Under the pieces are notes generated by a model. The model ran no database searches, had not been told where the DNA came from, and saw only the letters and a program-made list of their open reading frames with translations. A stretch of DNA of 64,000 nucleotides from Oceanimonas sp052119705 (GTDB lineage: Bacteria; Pseudomonadota; Gammaproteobacteria; Enterobacterales; Aeromonadaceae), in contig NZ_JBGQOP010000012.1 of the NCBI RefSeq assembly GCF_052119705.1, positions 1 through 64,000 on the forward strand. The letters are read 5' to 3'. Positions 27,624 through 35,544 of this stretch are shown piece after piece (the stretch's first letter is position 1; each line of letters opens with the position of its first letter). Position numbers and translations under genes: made by a program.

Positions 27624-28019
27624 CTAAATACTTAGCTCTTGTAATGCTAGCAGCGCCGCCTCGGCATCCGTTGTCGGCACAAAAATATGATCGTGATAAA
27701 AGGCCGCAATAACATTGGCACTGATACCTTTTGACGCCAACTGAGCAGAAACCGCCGCCGTTAGCCCCACCGCCGCTAAGCTAGAATGTACGGTAAGCGT
27801 AATTTGGCGAAACGAGCCGTCGAAGCTGAGCCCAGCGGCTTGTGCATCTGTTTTTTTCAGCACCAGTGTCAGACCTTCTGGCTCCGCAAAGGTAGCAATC
27901 GGCGCTAAGCCAAGATACTGATCCACACTCCCAGATACGCTGCAAAACACATACTCTGTAGCGAATAACCTTGGCTTTAATGACGACAACAATTCATCCA
28001 ACGCAGTTATTCCAGACAT
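27624..28019 (-). CDS. ACT-domain protein
   Basis: A 131-residue protein containing two ACT-like halves (about residues 5-65 and 68-130); the second holds LTVHSSLAAVGLTAAVSAQL and FYHDHIFVP. Such stand-alone ACT proteins are thought to bind amino acids as sensors, but no partner is visible here. AAGGA lies nine bases before the ATG. A copy of the intergenic repeat lies just upstream at 28088. Confidence 0.8.
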   Translation of the reverse strand: MSGITALDELLSSLKPRLFATEYVFCSVSGSVDQYLGLAPIATFAEPEGLTLVLKKTDAQAAGLSFDGSFRQITLTVHSSLAAVGLTAAVSAQLASKGISANVIAAFYHDHIFVPTTDAEAALLALQELSI

Positions 28020-28087
28020 CTCACTTATCCTTATATGGCTTGTTTATATGACTTCAGCGTCAATAGATTCAATGGGTTACAAGGCGG

Positions 28088-28232
28088 CCGTCTCTTCGGC
28101 GAAGAGGGCTTCACCACGGTTTTATGTTTTTTATTTAAAAATTGCCAGCAAAGCTGGCCTGCCGAACAAGTTGGCAGCTACAAAAACCTAAATAAGGCAG
28201 CGTAATGGCTGAGGCTCATAAGTAATCAGATA
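28088..28232. repeat. intergenic hairpin repeat, copy 2
   Basis: A shorter relative of the element at 22843: the same left end CCGTCTCTTCGGCGAAGAGG, the same core GCCAGCAAAGCTGGCC and the same tail ATGGCTGA..CATAAGTAATCAGATA. The right arm of the outer stem is mostly lost. Confidence 0.78.
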
Positions 28233-28274
28233 TTTATATGATAAGTGTTATGTAACTGGTGATAGCTGACGAGT

Positions 28275-28748
28275 CTAATAAGTAATGTGTATTTTCGTGC
28301 CCACCGCTACTAAGGCCATAAACTCATCCATTTCCGCATTGGTTAAGGCAATACAACCATCGGTCCAATTAAATCGTTGATTGATCGGCGACAGCCAACC
28401 CCAACCATTCATTTGACCGTGCACCATAATAAAACCGCCTGGCGCCACACCTTTAGCCTCAGCATTCGCTATATCTTGCTCATTCGGATAAGAGATGTGC
28501 ATGGATCTATAAGCGATAGAATCTTCTTTCTTATAATCTAAAATATACAAACCTTCGGGTGTTTTCTGATCCCCTTCTTGCTGCTTATGGCCTTTAGGAT
28601 CACCACCAAATGAGACATGATACGTCTTAACGATCTGGTCTCCCGCCAGTAACACCATCTTACGCTCAGATTTTTTAACCGTTACCAAATCAACTTGAGC
28701 CATCGCCACGCTCGAGAGCAACATGCAACCTAACATAAGACACCTCAT
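28275..28748 (-). CDS. exported L,D-transpeptidase-fold (YkuD) protein
   Basis: A 157-residue protein with a short signal peptide (cut near VAMA, residue 17) and a YkuD domain. The catalytic signature is HG (IMVHGQMNG) followed by TDGCIALTNAEMDE with the nucleophilic Cys. L,D-transpeptidases form 3-3 peptidoglycan crosslinks or attach lipoproteins; small single-domain ones may also act as amidases. There is no LysM or other wall-binding domain. ATG 28748 with GGGAG five bases upstream is chosen over GTG 28772. Confidence 0.87.
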   Translation of the reverse strand: MRCLMLGCMLLSSVAMAQVDLVTVKKSERKMVLLAGDQIVKTYHVSFGGDPKGHKQQEGDQKTPEGLYILDYKKEDSIAYRSMHISYPNEQDIANAEAKGVAPGGFIMVHGQMNGWGWLSPINQRFNWTDGCIALTNAEMDEFMALVAVGTKIHITY

Positions 28749-28837
28749 ATCAACTCCCTTAGCACGGCTCACTGTGCATCCAGTGACTGAATTAGTCGGT
28801 AACGGCTCAATAACATTAAAGACCCTCTCTCAAGCAT

Positions 28838-29419
28838 TCACATTTCCTGGTCTGGGATAGTATTGATAACGTTAGCCGGCACGCCCGCAACCACAGTATT
28901 AGCAGCTACATCTTTGCTCACAACCGAGCCTGCAGCCACCACCGCATTTTCACCTATCGTCACCCCCGGCAAAATCGTTGCCCCAGCCCCCAGCCAAGCA
29001 TTCTTTTTAAGCGTAATACCTTTAAGGTCGAGATCTTTTCTTCGCGCGGGTGCGAGCGGATGATTTTCGGTAATGAGGCTGACTTTAGGCCCAATCTGTA
29101 CATTATCTTCAATGGTGATCCCGCCCATATCCAAGAAGCTACAATCATGATTGATAAACACCTGACGGCCGATTTTTATATGCTGCCCAAAATTGGTGTA
29201 AAAAGGCACAAAGATAATAGTACTGCTATCTATGGTGCTGTTCGTAATCTCACTCAGCCGCCCCCTGATCTGATGCACATCCGTCGAGGCATTCAGCAGT
29301 GATGACAACTTAATGGTTCGGGCAATTTTTGCCCAGACTCGCTTCATCTCGGGGTCATCGTGGTTAATGATGCCACCCGCTAGCATTCTATCGAAGATTC
29401 CTGCCGTATCTTGACTCAT
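28838..29419 (-). CDS. hexapeptide-repeat O-acetyltransferase
   Basis: A 193-residue left-handed beta-helix protein of the maltose/galactoside acetyltransferase family: NHDCSFLDMGGITIEDNVQI, GPKVSLITENHPL and GAGATILPGVTIGENAVVAA are the hexapeptide turns, with the active-site His in ENHPL. It uses acetyl-CoA to acetylate a sugar or similar hydroxyl; the acceptor is unknown. The start is ATG 29419 (a TTG lies at 29425). Confidence 0.85.
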   Translation of the reverse strand: MSQDTAGIFDRMLAGGIINHDDPEMKRVWAKIARTIKLSSLLNASTDVHQIRGRLSEITNSTIDSSTIIFVPFYTNFGQHIKIGRQVFINHDCSFLDMGGITIEDNVQIGPKVSLITENHPLAPARRKDLDLKGITLKKNAWLGAGATILPGVTIGENAVVAAGSVVSKDVAANTVVAGVPANVINTIPDQEM

Positions 29420-29584
29420 ATTCAAATACCTATTCTTTGAAGGGATTTATCACGCATTTTTTGCAGCCCGAGCCGCAGCCACTCACTTGACCCTTGTTTG
29501 GCAAAAGGTTTAGGCTTTGAAGATTAATATGGTACTCAGGCTACAGAGCAACAAGAAAAATGCCTAACTCACCGAGGAATGATC

Positions 29585-29968
29585 ATGAATGATTTGATAA
29601 TCCCGAGCCATTGGAAAATAAAGCGTTCCACCCATTTCTTCACTAAGGATAATATTCCTAAAGCGCTGCTCACTCATCACAACACGGCGGAAGGTGTGTA
29701 CGGCCAAATTTGCGTGATGCAAGGCACTGTCACCTTTTATGGGTTTGCTAATGAAGCCGCTACCGCGCCAGAAAAGACAGTCGAGATCCAAGCCGGCCAG
29801 TTTGCGGTGAGCCCGCCACAATATTGGCATCGTGTGGAGCTAAGTGACGACGCGCAATTTAACATCAACTTTTGGGCAGAAACCGACACCGGTAATAAAG
29901 CCATGTTCAAAAGCTCGCGTATTCACAATCAGTCCATGGCAGAGCTGTTTGATACCGTAGAAGAATAA
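29585..29968 (+). CDS. DUF1971 cupin-like protein (YeaR type)
   Basis: A 127-residue cupin-like protein. It matches YeaR/TehB-N type proteins throughout: KRSTHFFTKDNIPKALLTHH, VYGQICVMQGTVTFYGFA and EAGQFAVSPPQYWHRVE-like EIQAGQFAVSPPQYWH, then FNINFWAET. Such proteins are linked in enterobacteria to nitrate or tellurite responses, with unproved chemistry. GAGGA lies eight bases before the ATG at 29585; the earlier ATG at 29579 is too close. It diverges from the acetyltransferase gene. Confidence 0.8.
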   Translation: MNDLIIPSHWKIKRSTHFFTKDNIPKALLTHHNTAEGVYGQICVMQGTVTFYGFANEAATAPEKTVEIQAGQFAVSPPQYWHRVELSDDAQFNINFWAETDTGNKAMFKSSRIHNQSMAELFDTVEE

Positions 29969-30042
29969 GCTCTGTGTCTGCCATCGGCATAACAAATAAA
30001 CAGGGTACTTCGGCAGAAATTGCCCGCCCCTGAAACTAAGGG

Positions 30043-30669
30043 TTAGCGAATAAACTCCGACATGGCAAGGGCGTGACTCGACTGTTCTCCTTGCAAGCCC
30101 GCCTTCACCCCAGCTTGATTACCCACAGCTTGGTTCTGACTGGATTTTAGCTTTCCGATTAATGTTTCAATGCGGATCTCAATTCCCACCAGCCCGCGCA
30201 TCAAACCTTCGAGGTACGCTTTAGGCGCATCATCCACAGCCCAAGGCTGCTCTCGCGCTTGTTCATGTTGATGAGTTAACTGACTAAGGTGCGCTTTAAG
30301 CCACACCGAGTCTTGAATAACCCGCGCGCTGCCGCCTGCATGCACCGCCAGATAATTCCAGGTGGGCACTGCGCGCCCCGCCTCTGCTTTGCTGGGGTAC
30401 CAAGATGGTGAGACATAAGCATTAGGCCCTTGAAATACCGCCAACACAGAACAACCGCTCTTCAAGCGTTGCCACACGGGATTGCTGCGCGCCAGGTGGC
30501 ACTGCAAGGTGCCCAGCCCACCGTCTGCTCCAAGGCTTAAGTAAAAAGGCACATGATTAACCTCTATACCTTGCTCATCGGCAATCACCAAAGTGCCAAA
30601 GCTATAGTCACGAATATATTGCTGCAGTTTTACTACATCGTCTTCTTTAAAATGACGGGGTACGTACAT
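30043..30669 (-). CDS. PaiB-type FMN-binding negative regulator
   Basis: A 208-residue split-barrel flavin-type protein. MYVPRHFKEDD, VNHVPFYLS, GTLQCHLARSNPVW, PNAYVSPSWYPSK and VPTWNYLAVHA are the usual PaiB signatures. In Bacillus PaiB represses protease and sporulation genes; here the role is unknown. AGGAGG lies five bases before the ATG. The 3' end carries a Gln/Ala-rich tail (GNQAGVKAGLQGEQSS) not needed for the fold. It lies 29 bases downstream of the DsbA-type gene's stop and may share its transcript. Confidence 0.88.
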   Translation of the reverse strand: MYVPRHFKEDDVVKLQQYIRDYSFGTLVIADEQGIEVNHVPFYLSLGADGGLGTLQCHLARSNPVWQRLKSGCSVLAVFQGPNAYVSPSWYPSKAEAGRAVPTWNYLAVHAGGSARVIQDSVWLKAHLSQLTHQHEQAREQPWAVDDAPKAYLEGLMRGLVGIEIRIETLIGKLKSSQNQAVGNQAGVKAGLQGEQSSHALAMSEFIR

Positions 30670-30698
30670 GTAAGCCTCCTGATCAGTCCTTTAGTCGC

Positions 30699-31358
30699 TC
30701 ACACGGGCTCAGCGCCTGCCTTATCCAAGGTCAGCAACGTCTGCACCCAAGCCTCGGGTTCTTGAGCCCCAGAAACTAAATATTTGTTGTTAATAATGAA
30801 CGCCGGTACCGAAGTGATGCCCGCCTGCCGATAGTTGGCTTCGTCTTCACGCACCTTGGCACCGTATTGATCCGATGCTAATACTTGTTTGGCTTTTACT
30901 GAGTCTAACCCCAGTGCGGCAACGCAACTTAAGAGCACCTTGTGGTCGGACACGTCCATTGCCTTGCCGAAGTAGGCCTCGAACAGGGCTTGCTTGAGCG
31001 CGGTTTGCCGGCCTTGTTCACCCGCCCATTTAACCAAGCGATGGGCATCGAAGGTATTGCACGTTGATCGCTGCTGTATTTTTTCGAAATTAAGGCCAAG
31101 ATCTTTGGCAACCGTCATCATATTATGCTGATTGGCACGCATCTCTTCTTCACTGCGCCCGTATTTTTTGGCAAGTGCGGGCAAGATGGGCTCACCTTTG
31201 CCGCTGTGTTCAGGATTCAATTCAAAGGCATGCCATTGAATGGTAAATTCATATTCTGCGGTCAATTGCTTCATGGCACGCGCTAATCGAGCATAACCGA
31301 TAGCACACCATGGGCAGGCAATATCGGAAACAATATCTATCTTTACCTGTTTCATCAT
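30699..31358 (-). CDS. DsbA-family FrnE-like oxidoreductase
   Basis: A 219-residue thioredoxin-fold protein with CPWC at about residues 15-18 and the cis-Pro loop ITSVPAFIINNKYLVSG near the end; the helical insert contains HRLVKWAGEQGRQTAL. There is no signal peptide, so it works in the cytoplasm, unlike DsbA. FrnE-type proteins act as thiol oxidants or isomerases in stress. Two ATGs at 31358 and 31355; either may be used. Confidence 0.88.
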   Translation of the reverse strand: MMKQVKIDIVSDIACPWCAIGYARLARAMKQLTAEYEFTIQWHAFELNPEHSGKGEPILPALAKKYGRSEEEMRANQHNMMTVAKDLGLNFEKIQQRSTCNTFDAHRLVKWAGEQGRQTALKQALFEAYFGKAMDVSDHKVLLSCVAALGLDSVKAKQVLASDQYGAKVREDEANYRQAGITSVPAFIINNKYLVSGAQEPEAWVQTLLTLDKAGAEPV

Positions 31359-31592
31359 GAGTCCTTTAGATTGACGTTGTGAGTGGCCTGGTAAACACGC
31401 TGCACCTTGTCTTCAATCTGACGGCACTGTGACTCGAGGTAGCGGCTCGAGACTGCCACCAAGGATTGCGGCCAATTTACTGCACAAAGTTGCAGCATAA
31501 TAACAAAAATTGAGTCTAATACTTGCGCGCAGACCAAGGAAACTCTATGGTCTCGGCCAAACATTTAATGGCAAAGCACGACTAGGAAACGA

Positions 31593-32159
31593 ATGATGTC
31601 AAAGGAAACGGCAAGTAGCGGCGATAAAAAATACCGGCCGCCAGCGACTGGCTTTAAGTGGGCAGGCCCAAGATTAGAACGCGCGCTTAACCAAGCCACC
31701 ATAAAGTCGCCTATTTTACGGTGGCTGTTGTCATTTCTATTTTTGCCTATGGTTTGTCGCTTTGGCATGCGCATTAACTATTCAGCGGATAACTTTTACG
31801 TTGAAGTACCGCATAAAAGATTCAATCGCAATGCCTATGGCACTATTGGTGGGGCTGCCTTATTGGCCAACTTAGAGCTGGCCGCGGGTTCTTATCTGTT
31901 TATGCGTACCGATGGCGGGCATCGTCTGGTGTGTAGAAACATATCTTATCGTTTTAGGCTGCCGTCGAATAATGGCCTCCACTTTAAGGTAGAGCCCATC
32001 AGCCAAGACATAGAGGAGGGAATCAAAAGCAATAAACCCTTTAATGCTGAGCTTAAGGTCAATGTTTATACCCGTGGCGACGCCCCCGGAAAACCAGGGC
32101 ACCGTATCGGACGAGGCGAAGTCACCTTTCATTTGTGGCCCGTTCAGGAGAGTGAGTGA
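31593..32159 (+). CDS. hotdog-fold (DUF4442-type) thioesterase-like protein
   Basis: A 188-residue protein with an N-terminal amphipathic region and a hotdog core: FNRNAYGTIGGAALLANLE contains the long central helix preceded by the loop, the typical thioesterase layout, then ISYRFRLPSN and GEVTFHLW. It may hydrolyse acyl-CoA, but catalytic residues are not obvious. AGGA lies five bases before the ATG. Its stop codon overlaps the next gene's start (TGATG), so the two are coupled. Confidence 0.7.
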   Translation: MMSKETASSGDKKYRPPATGFKWAGPRLERALNQATIKSPILRWLLSFLFLPMVCRFGMRINYSADNFYVEVPHKRFNRNAYGTIGGAALLANLELAAGSYLFMRTDGGHRLVCRNISYRFRLPSNNGLHFKVEPISQDIEEGIKSNKPFNAELKVNVYTRGDAPGKPGHRIGRGEVTFHLWPVQESE

Positions 32160-33232
32160 TGCGCAATCTGCCCACGGCATTTTTTCTTGCTTGCGCTTGG
32201 TTCTGGTGCATCGGCGGATTTTTCCCGGTATTGCTTGATCATGACTTTGGCCCTGTGGCCTTTGTGGTGTTCTTTATCGTTAATGTCACGGGCGCGGCAC
32301 TGTTTGGCTTCGTATTAGATGCTCAAAAAAGGGCTCGATTTCTAGCACGCTTCGCGCCATCGGCGCAGTTATTCTCCGTGGTCGTGATCGCATATCATTT
32401 CGTTTTTATTTCGTGGCTCACCACCCTGCTCGGCACGCTTTGGCCCATTATTGGCTTTCTTGCTGCAACTTTTGCCTTTATTGCACTGCGCCACAGGCTG
32501 ATTGGCCTGTCTATTGGGGTGTTTGTGGCGACGGTGGCGCTGTTTGTAATGGCATTAAGCTATCCTGCGCCCATTGCCCCACCAACGCCCATTGCCGAGG
32601 GTTTCATACATTATATTCTGCCCTTAGCCCTTGGCTTTCTGCTGGCACCTTACTTTGACTTAACGTTTCATCGCGCCTTTGCCGAAAGCCCAAATCCGCG
32701 GCTGAGCTTCCTGATTGGCTTTGGTGGCTTATTTGCTTTGTTATTAGTGGGTATGTTCTACGCTACCCCTATTTTTTCCGCTTTGATCACCCAACAAGGT
32801 TTGGCTAACCCAGCCTTGCAACTTGTTGTGGGGTTGCTCGTTCTGCAAACATCCTTCACCACAGCCGCACACTTACGTGAGCTAGAAGGCAGCCGCTGGT
32901 TGAAGATAAAATTTGCTCTGCCCACAGTGGTGTCTATCTGCCTGCTGTGTGGGTTTCACTTCGCCGTCGCTTGGCTGGCGCCAGCATTCAAATTCGCGTT
33001 TGGTGATCTCATTTATCGCACCCTGCTCTTTGTTATCGGGGTGTTATTTCCTGTTAATCTCATCTTCGGGGGCATCAATCGGCCCGCACTCATAGCCGCG
33101 GCTATACTCACGCCTTGTTACACGCTCGGCTTTTTGATAGGCGGCCCTTATGCCCCCGCCTTATCTATTGGAATGGCCGCGCTTGCTGTCATGGTGTATG
33201 TCTGGCGTGAGAATGTGTTTCGTCGCGTCTAA
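32159..33232 (+). CDS. polytopic membrane protein, family not recognised
   Basis: A 357-residue protein with about ten hydrophobic helices (for example FFLACAWFWCIGGFFPVLL, VAFVVFFIVNVTGAALFGF, FLIGFGGLFALLLVGMFY). Charged loops are short. The even helix spacing suggests a transporter or channel, but no motif points to a substrate. ATG 32159 overlaps the stop codon of the thioesterase-like gene, which implies joint expression and possibly a lipid or acyl-related role (inference). Confidence 0.7.
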   Translation: MRNLPTAFFLACAWFWCIGGFFPVLLDHDFGPVAFVVFFIVNVTGAALFGFVLDAQKRARFLARFAPSAQLFSVVVIAYHFVFISWLTTLLGTLWPIIGFLAATFAFIALRHRLIGLSIGVFVATVALFVMALSYPAPIAPPTPIAEGFIHYILPLALGFLLAPYFDLTFHRAFAESPNPRLSFLIGFGGLFALLLVGMFYATPIFSALITQQGLANPALQLVVGLLVLQTSFTTAAHLRELEGSRWLKIKFALPTVVSICLLCGFHFAVAWLAPAFKFAFGDLIYRTLLFVIGVLFPVNLIFGGINRPALIAAAILTPCYTLGFLIGGPYAPALSIGMAALAVMVYVWRENVFRRV

Positions 33233-33439
33233 ACGGATTGCCACTGCAAAAATGACGTTGATGATAAGTGGCAATCAATTTGATAAATCGTCACCCTTTT
33301 GCGCGTCTTTGTTCGCAACGGCGCAGCCATTAAGTTCAATATGGTTTTTCAACATAGTATTTTAAGAACCGACTTAAGTTTCAATTATGCGTGTTTCATT
33401 TACCTCACGCGGCATCGAGCAAAGGGCATTGCTCGTCAC

Positions 33440-34015
33440 TCAATCACCTAAGCGCCGCTCTAAATAATATTGCTCATCTCGGGCGCGTTGTCGCTCCCAG
33501 TCCAGCTCACGAATGTTGTGGCGTAAGTAGCGCCGTATATCATTATTGTCTTCATCTCTTAATAACAGCTCTAGCTGCCGCGTATCTTGATTCAGTGCCT
33601 CTATGCGCTGCTCTGCATCATAAAGTTGTTTGCCTTTCTCGTAAGAAACTAAAAATTGCTGCTCTAATGCCGCAGGGCAAGCATTGCGATAAGGCTGACC
33701 TTGACGCCCTACTATCAGTGCATTTTCAGGTGTGCAATAGAGCACTATGCCTTGTTCCCGGCCCTGAGCATAAAGCACATGATCAGGTCTAACATCAACT
33801 TTAGCGCAGGCTTTTTGGTGATCGGCAATGCGGGATAAGGGCTGGCCGTTACGCCCATCGCGAAAGCCCTGATCCAACCAATTAGCCGTTAAGCACTCTT
33901 GCTTGCTCATGCTGGCACAGCCGCTTAACGCTATGACGCTGGCGGCCAGCCAAGTACCAAACCGCATATTTTGACTAAATAAATAGCTGGATAAAAACGC
34001 TAAGTCATTCGCCAT
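33440..34015 (-). CDS. DUF2799-family lipoprotein
   Basis: A 191-residue protein with lipobox IALSGC (Cys at residue 32 of the long form). The mature part has NWLDQGFRDGRNGQPLSRI, a DUF2799 signature, then CTPENALIVGRQGQPYRNAC and a long charged, probably coiled C-terminus (about residues 125-188). GAGGA nine bases upstream supports ATG 34015, but a start at ATG 33967 would give a more normal short signal peptide; its ribosome site is poor. Outer-membrane lipoprotein of unknown function. Confidence 0.78.
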   Translation of the reverse strand: MANDLAFLSSYLFSQNMRFGTWLAASVIALSGCASMSKQECLTANWLDQGFRDGRNGQPLSRIADHQKACAKVDVRPDHVLYAQGREQGIVLYCTPENALIVGRQGQPYRNACPAALEQQFLVSYEKGKQLYDAEQRIEALNQDTRQLELLLRDEDNNDIRRYLRHNIRELDWERQRARDEQYYLERRLGD

Positions 34016-34287
34016 TATAAATATTCCTCAGAAGGGAAATGGTTTGTCATACAAATAACATTAGCACGAGCGAAATTACGTTTCACAACCTCATTGACCA
34101 AAAGGCCGGAGTAGTACGAGGAAGTAGCCATGAGCATGGCACGCCATAATATTCAATACATCAGCCTGACACTGTGCCATATCGGCCGACTCTTGAGGGA
34201 AGAAACACTTACTTGGCGCGGAAAATAGCTAAAACACCATTGGGGAGGATTTCCTAAAACTTTCTTAAAAACTTTCTTAAAAACATA

Positions 34288-34299
34288 GCTACACTTTAA
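34288..34299 (+). promoter_or_regulatory. RpoS-like -10 element upstream of the CsbD gene
   Basis: GCTACACTTTAA matches the extended -10 pattern of stress sigma factor RpoS (KCTAYACTTAA-like). It lies 56 bases before the CsbD start, and CsbD-type genes are general-stress genes in several bacteria. Two direct copies of ACTTTCTTAAAA lie just upstream. Confidence 0.45.
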
Positions 34300-34354
34300 G
34301 CCGTGCTTAGGCACTCTGTCTCACCTTTTTAGTCTCACTTGAGAGGTCAGTGTT

Positions 34355-34564
34355 ATGAACGAAGATATTGTTAAAGGTAACTGGAAGCAGTTTAAAGGCA
34401 AGGTCAAAGAGCAGTGGGGAAAATTAACCGATGACGACCTCGATGTCATTGACGGCAAACGCGAACAGCTGGTTGGCAAAGTTCAAGAACGCTTCGGCAT
34501 AGCGCAAGACGAAGCTGAAAAGCAAGTTTCTGACTGGGAAGAATCGCATAAATATAAATGGTAA
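34355..34564 (+). CDS. CsbD-like stress protein
   Basis: A 69-residue hydrophilic protein whose whole length is the CsbD fold: start MNEDIVKGNWKQFKGKVKEQ, middle LTDDDLDVIDGKREQLVGKV, end ERFGIAQDEAEKQV. The E. coli relative is YjbJ, an abundant stationary-phase protein of unknown function. GAGAGG-like sequence precedes the ATG, and an RpoS-like promoter lies upstream. Confidence 0.92.
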   Translation: MNEDIVKGNWKQFKGKVKEQWGKLTDDDLDVIDGKREQLVGKVQERFGIAQDEAEKQVSDWEESHKYKW

Positions 34565-34576
34565 TGAGCAGCAATT

Positions 34577-34600
34577 AATAAGGTCCGAATGGGCCTTATT
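34577..34600 (+). terminator. hairpin after the CsbD gene
   Basis: A 10-bp stem (AATAAGGTCC / GGGCCTTATT, with one G-T pair) and a GAAT loop, 12 bases past the stop codon. No T run follows directly, so termination is probable but not certain. Confidence 0.5.
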
Positions 34601-34776
34601 GAACAGGCCACCTTTCTATTTTCAACATACACACGCTGCTATTGAATACACTTTAATATTTATTTAGCTCTACCCAACCAATCTAATTGAACATTCACTA
34701 TTAAATCGGGTGAGAGAGTCAATGGCGTATTTCAATAAAAATCTATAATTTACAACTTAATAAACGGAGAATAGAC

Positions 34777-34944
34777 ATGGCGAACATCACCTATCATTGC
34801 GCGGCTGATGGCTGCAATTGTAAAGTGGCCAATGATGATAACAATGTTAAAACTGCAACCGGTTTATTTTGCTGCCAAGCCTGTGCTGAGGGCCAAGGAT
34901 GCAGTCATGCGGGCTGTGGCTGTGCTGAAAAAGAAAGAAGCTGA
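34777..34944 (+). CDS. bacterial metallothionein (SmtA/BmtA type)
   Basis: A 55-residue protein with nine cysteines (positions 8, 13, 15, 32, 33, 36, 42, 47 and 49) and two histidines (7 and 44). The arrangement CAADGCNC, then LFCCQAC, then CSHAGCGC follows the SmtA/BmtA pattern, which binds about four zinc ions or other soft metals in a cluster and buffers zinc or detoxifies cadmium. GGAG lies eight bases before the ATG. It is followed by a coding gap. Confidence 0.88.
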   Translation: MANITYHCAADGCNCKVANDDNNVKTATGLFCCQACAEGQGCSHAGCGCAEKERS

Positions 34945-35544
34945 AGATAGACGGGTTAGAGGCTACCGTCTTGTCGAACGTGGCCCTCCGCGTAGCTAAT
35001 ATATGCACGTAAGTAATATCTGCGTAGCTAAGATCTGCGCAGGTCACTACAAGGCGGTGCTTAATCTGTGCGGTGGCCACGGTTAATCCACCGACGTATG
35101 GCGGTTGACCGAAACCTAGGCTGGAAAGGCGCACAGAAGTACGCGGCTATTATGCCGCAGGTCTTCGACTTATAGCAGGATCCGCCACGTAAGTTACACA
35201 ATGAGGTGTACACAGTCACAATCACGCTAACTGACTACCAGCGATTCCAGTATGTATGCGCTGCAAACGAGGGCATTAGCGTACCGCTACCGCTCGGAAA
35301 TTAATGGCGTAAGTACTGCGATCATTAACGTTTAATACGCCACATGCCCCTGATGGGCGAAAGTACGTCAGGGGCATTGTTATGAGCTAACACCTAGCCT
35401 CACTCTGTATTTCACACTCAGTTATGTGCTCACCCGCGCGCTTCTCGCGATAAGCTGGGCCGAGCAGCAAGGCGATGTGCTATGTTTTTTACCACGAGTC
35501 TGCAATACCACTGTCTTTAACACTACTAGGACTGTTAACCGCAT
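34945..35544. other. 600-bp region with possible coding debris
   Basis: No complete gene. A frame at 35206-35304 reads VYTVTITLTDYQRFQYVCAA and ends ISVPLPLGN; it has the look of a real protein end but no ribosome site or recognised family. An imperfect 18-base direct repeat (GCGTAGCTAATATATGC / GCGTAGCTAAGATCTGC) lies near 34990-35040. A hairpin with ATGCCCCTGA arms at 35344-35377 lacks a T run. Confidence 0.4.

Noticed and set aside
31355..31564. A 69-codon minus frame just upstream of the DsbA-type gene
   Set aside because: It overlaps the DsbA start by four bases but has no ribosome site or family; the sequence looks like leader DNA.
33236..33271. Hairpin with arms GATTGCCACT / AGTGGCAATC after the membrane-protein gene
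   Set aside because: The loop is long and no T tract follows; termination cannot be supported.
35344..35377. Hairpin with 10-bp arms ATGCCCCTGA
   Set aside because: No T run on either strand and no gene ends nearby, so it was not called a terminator.
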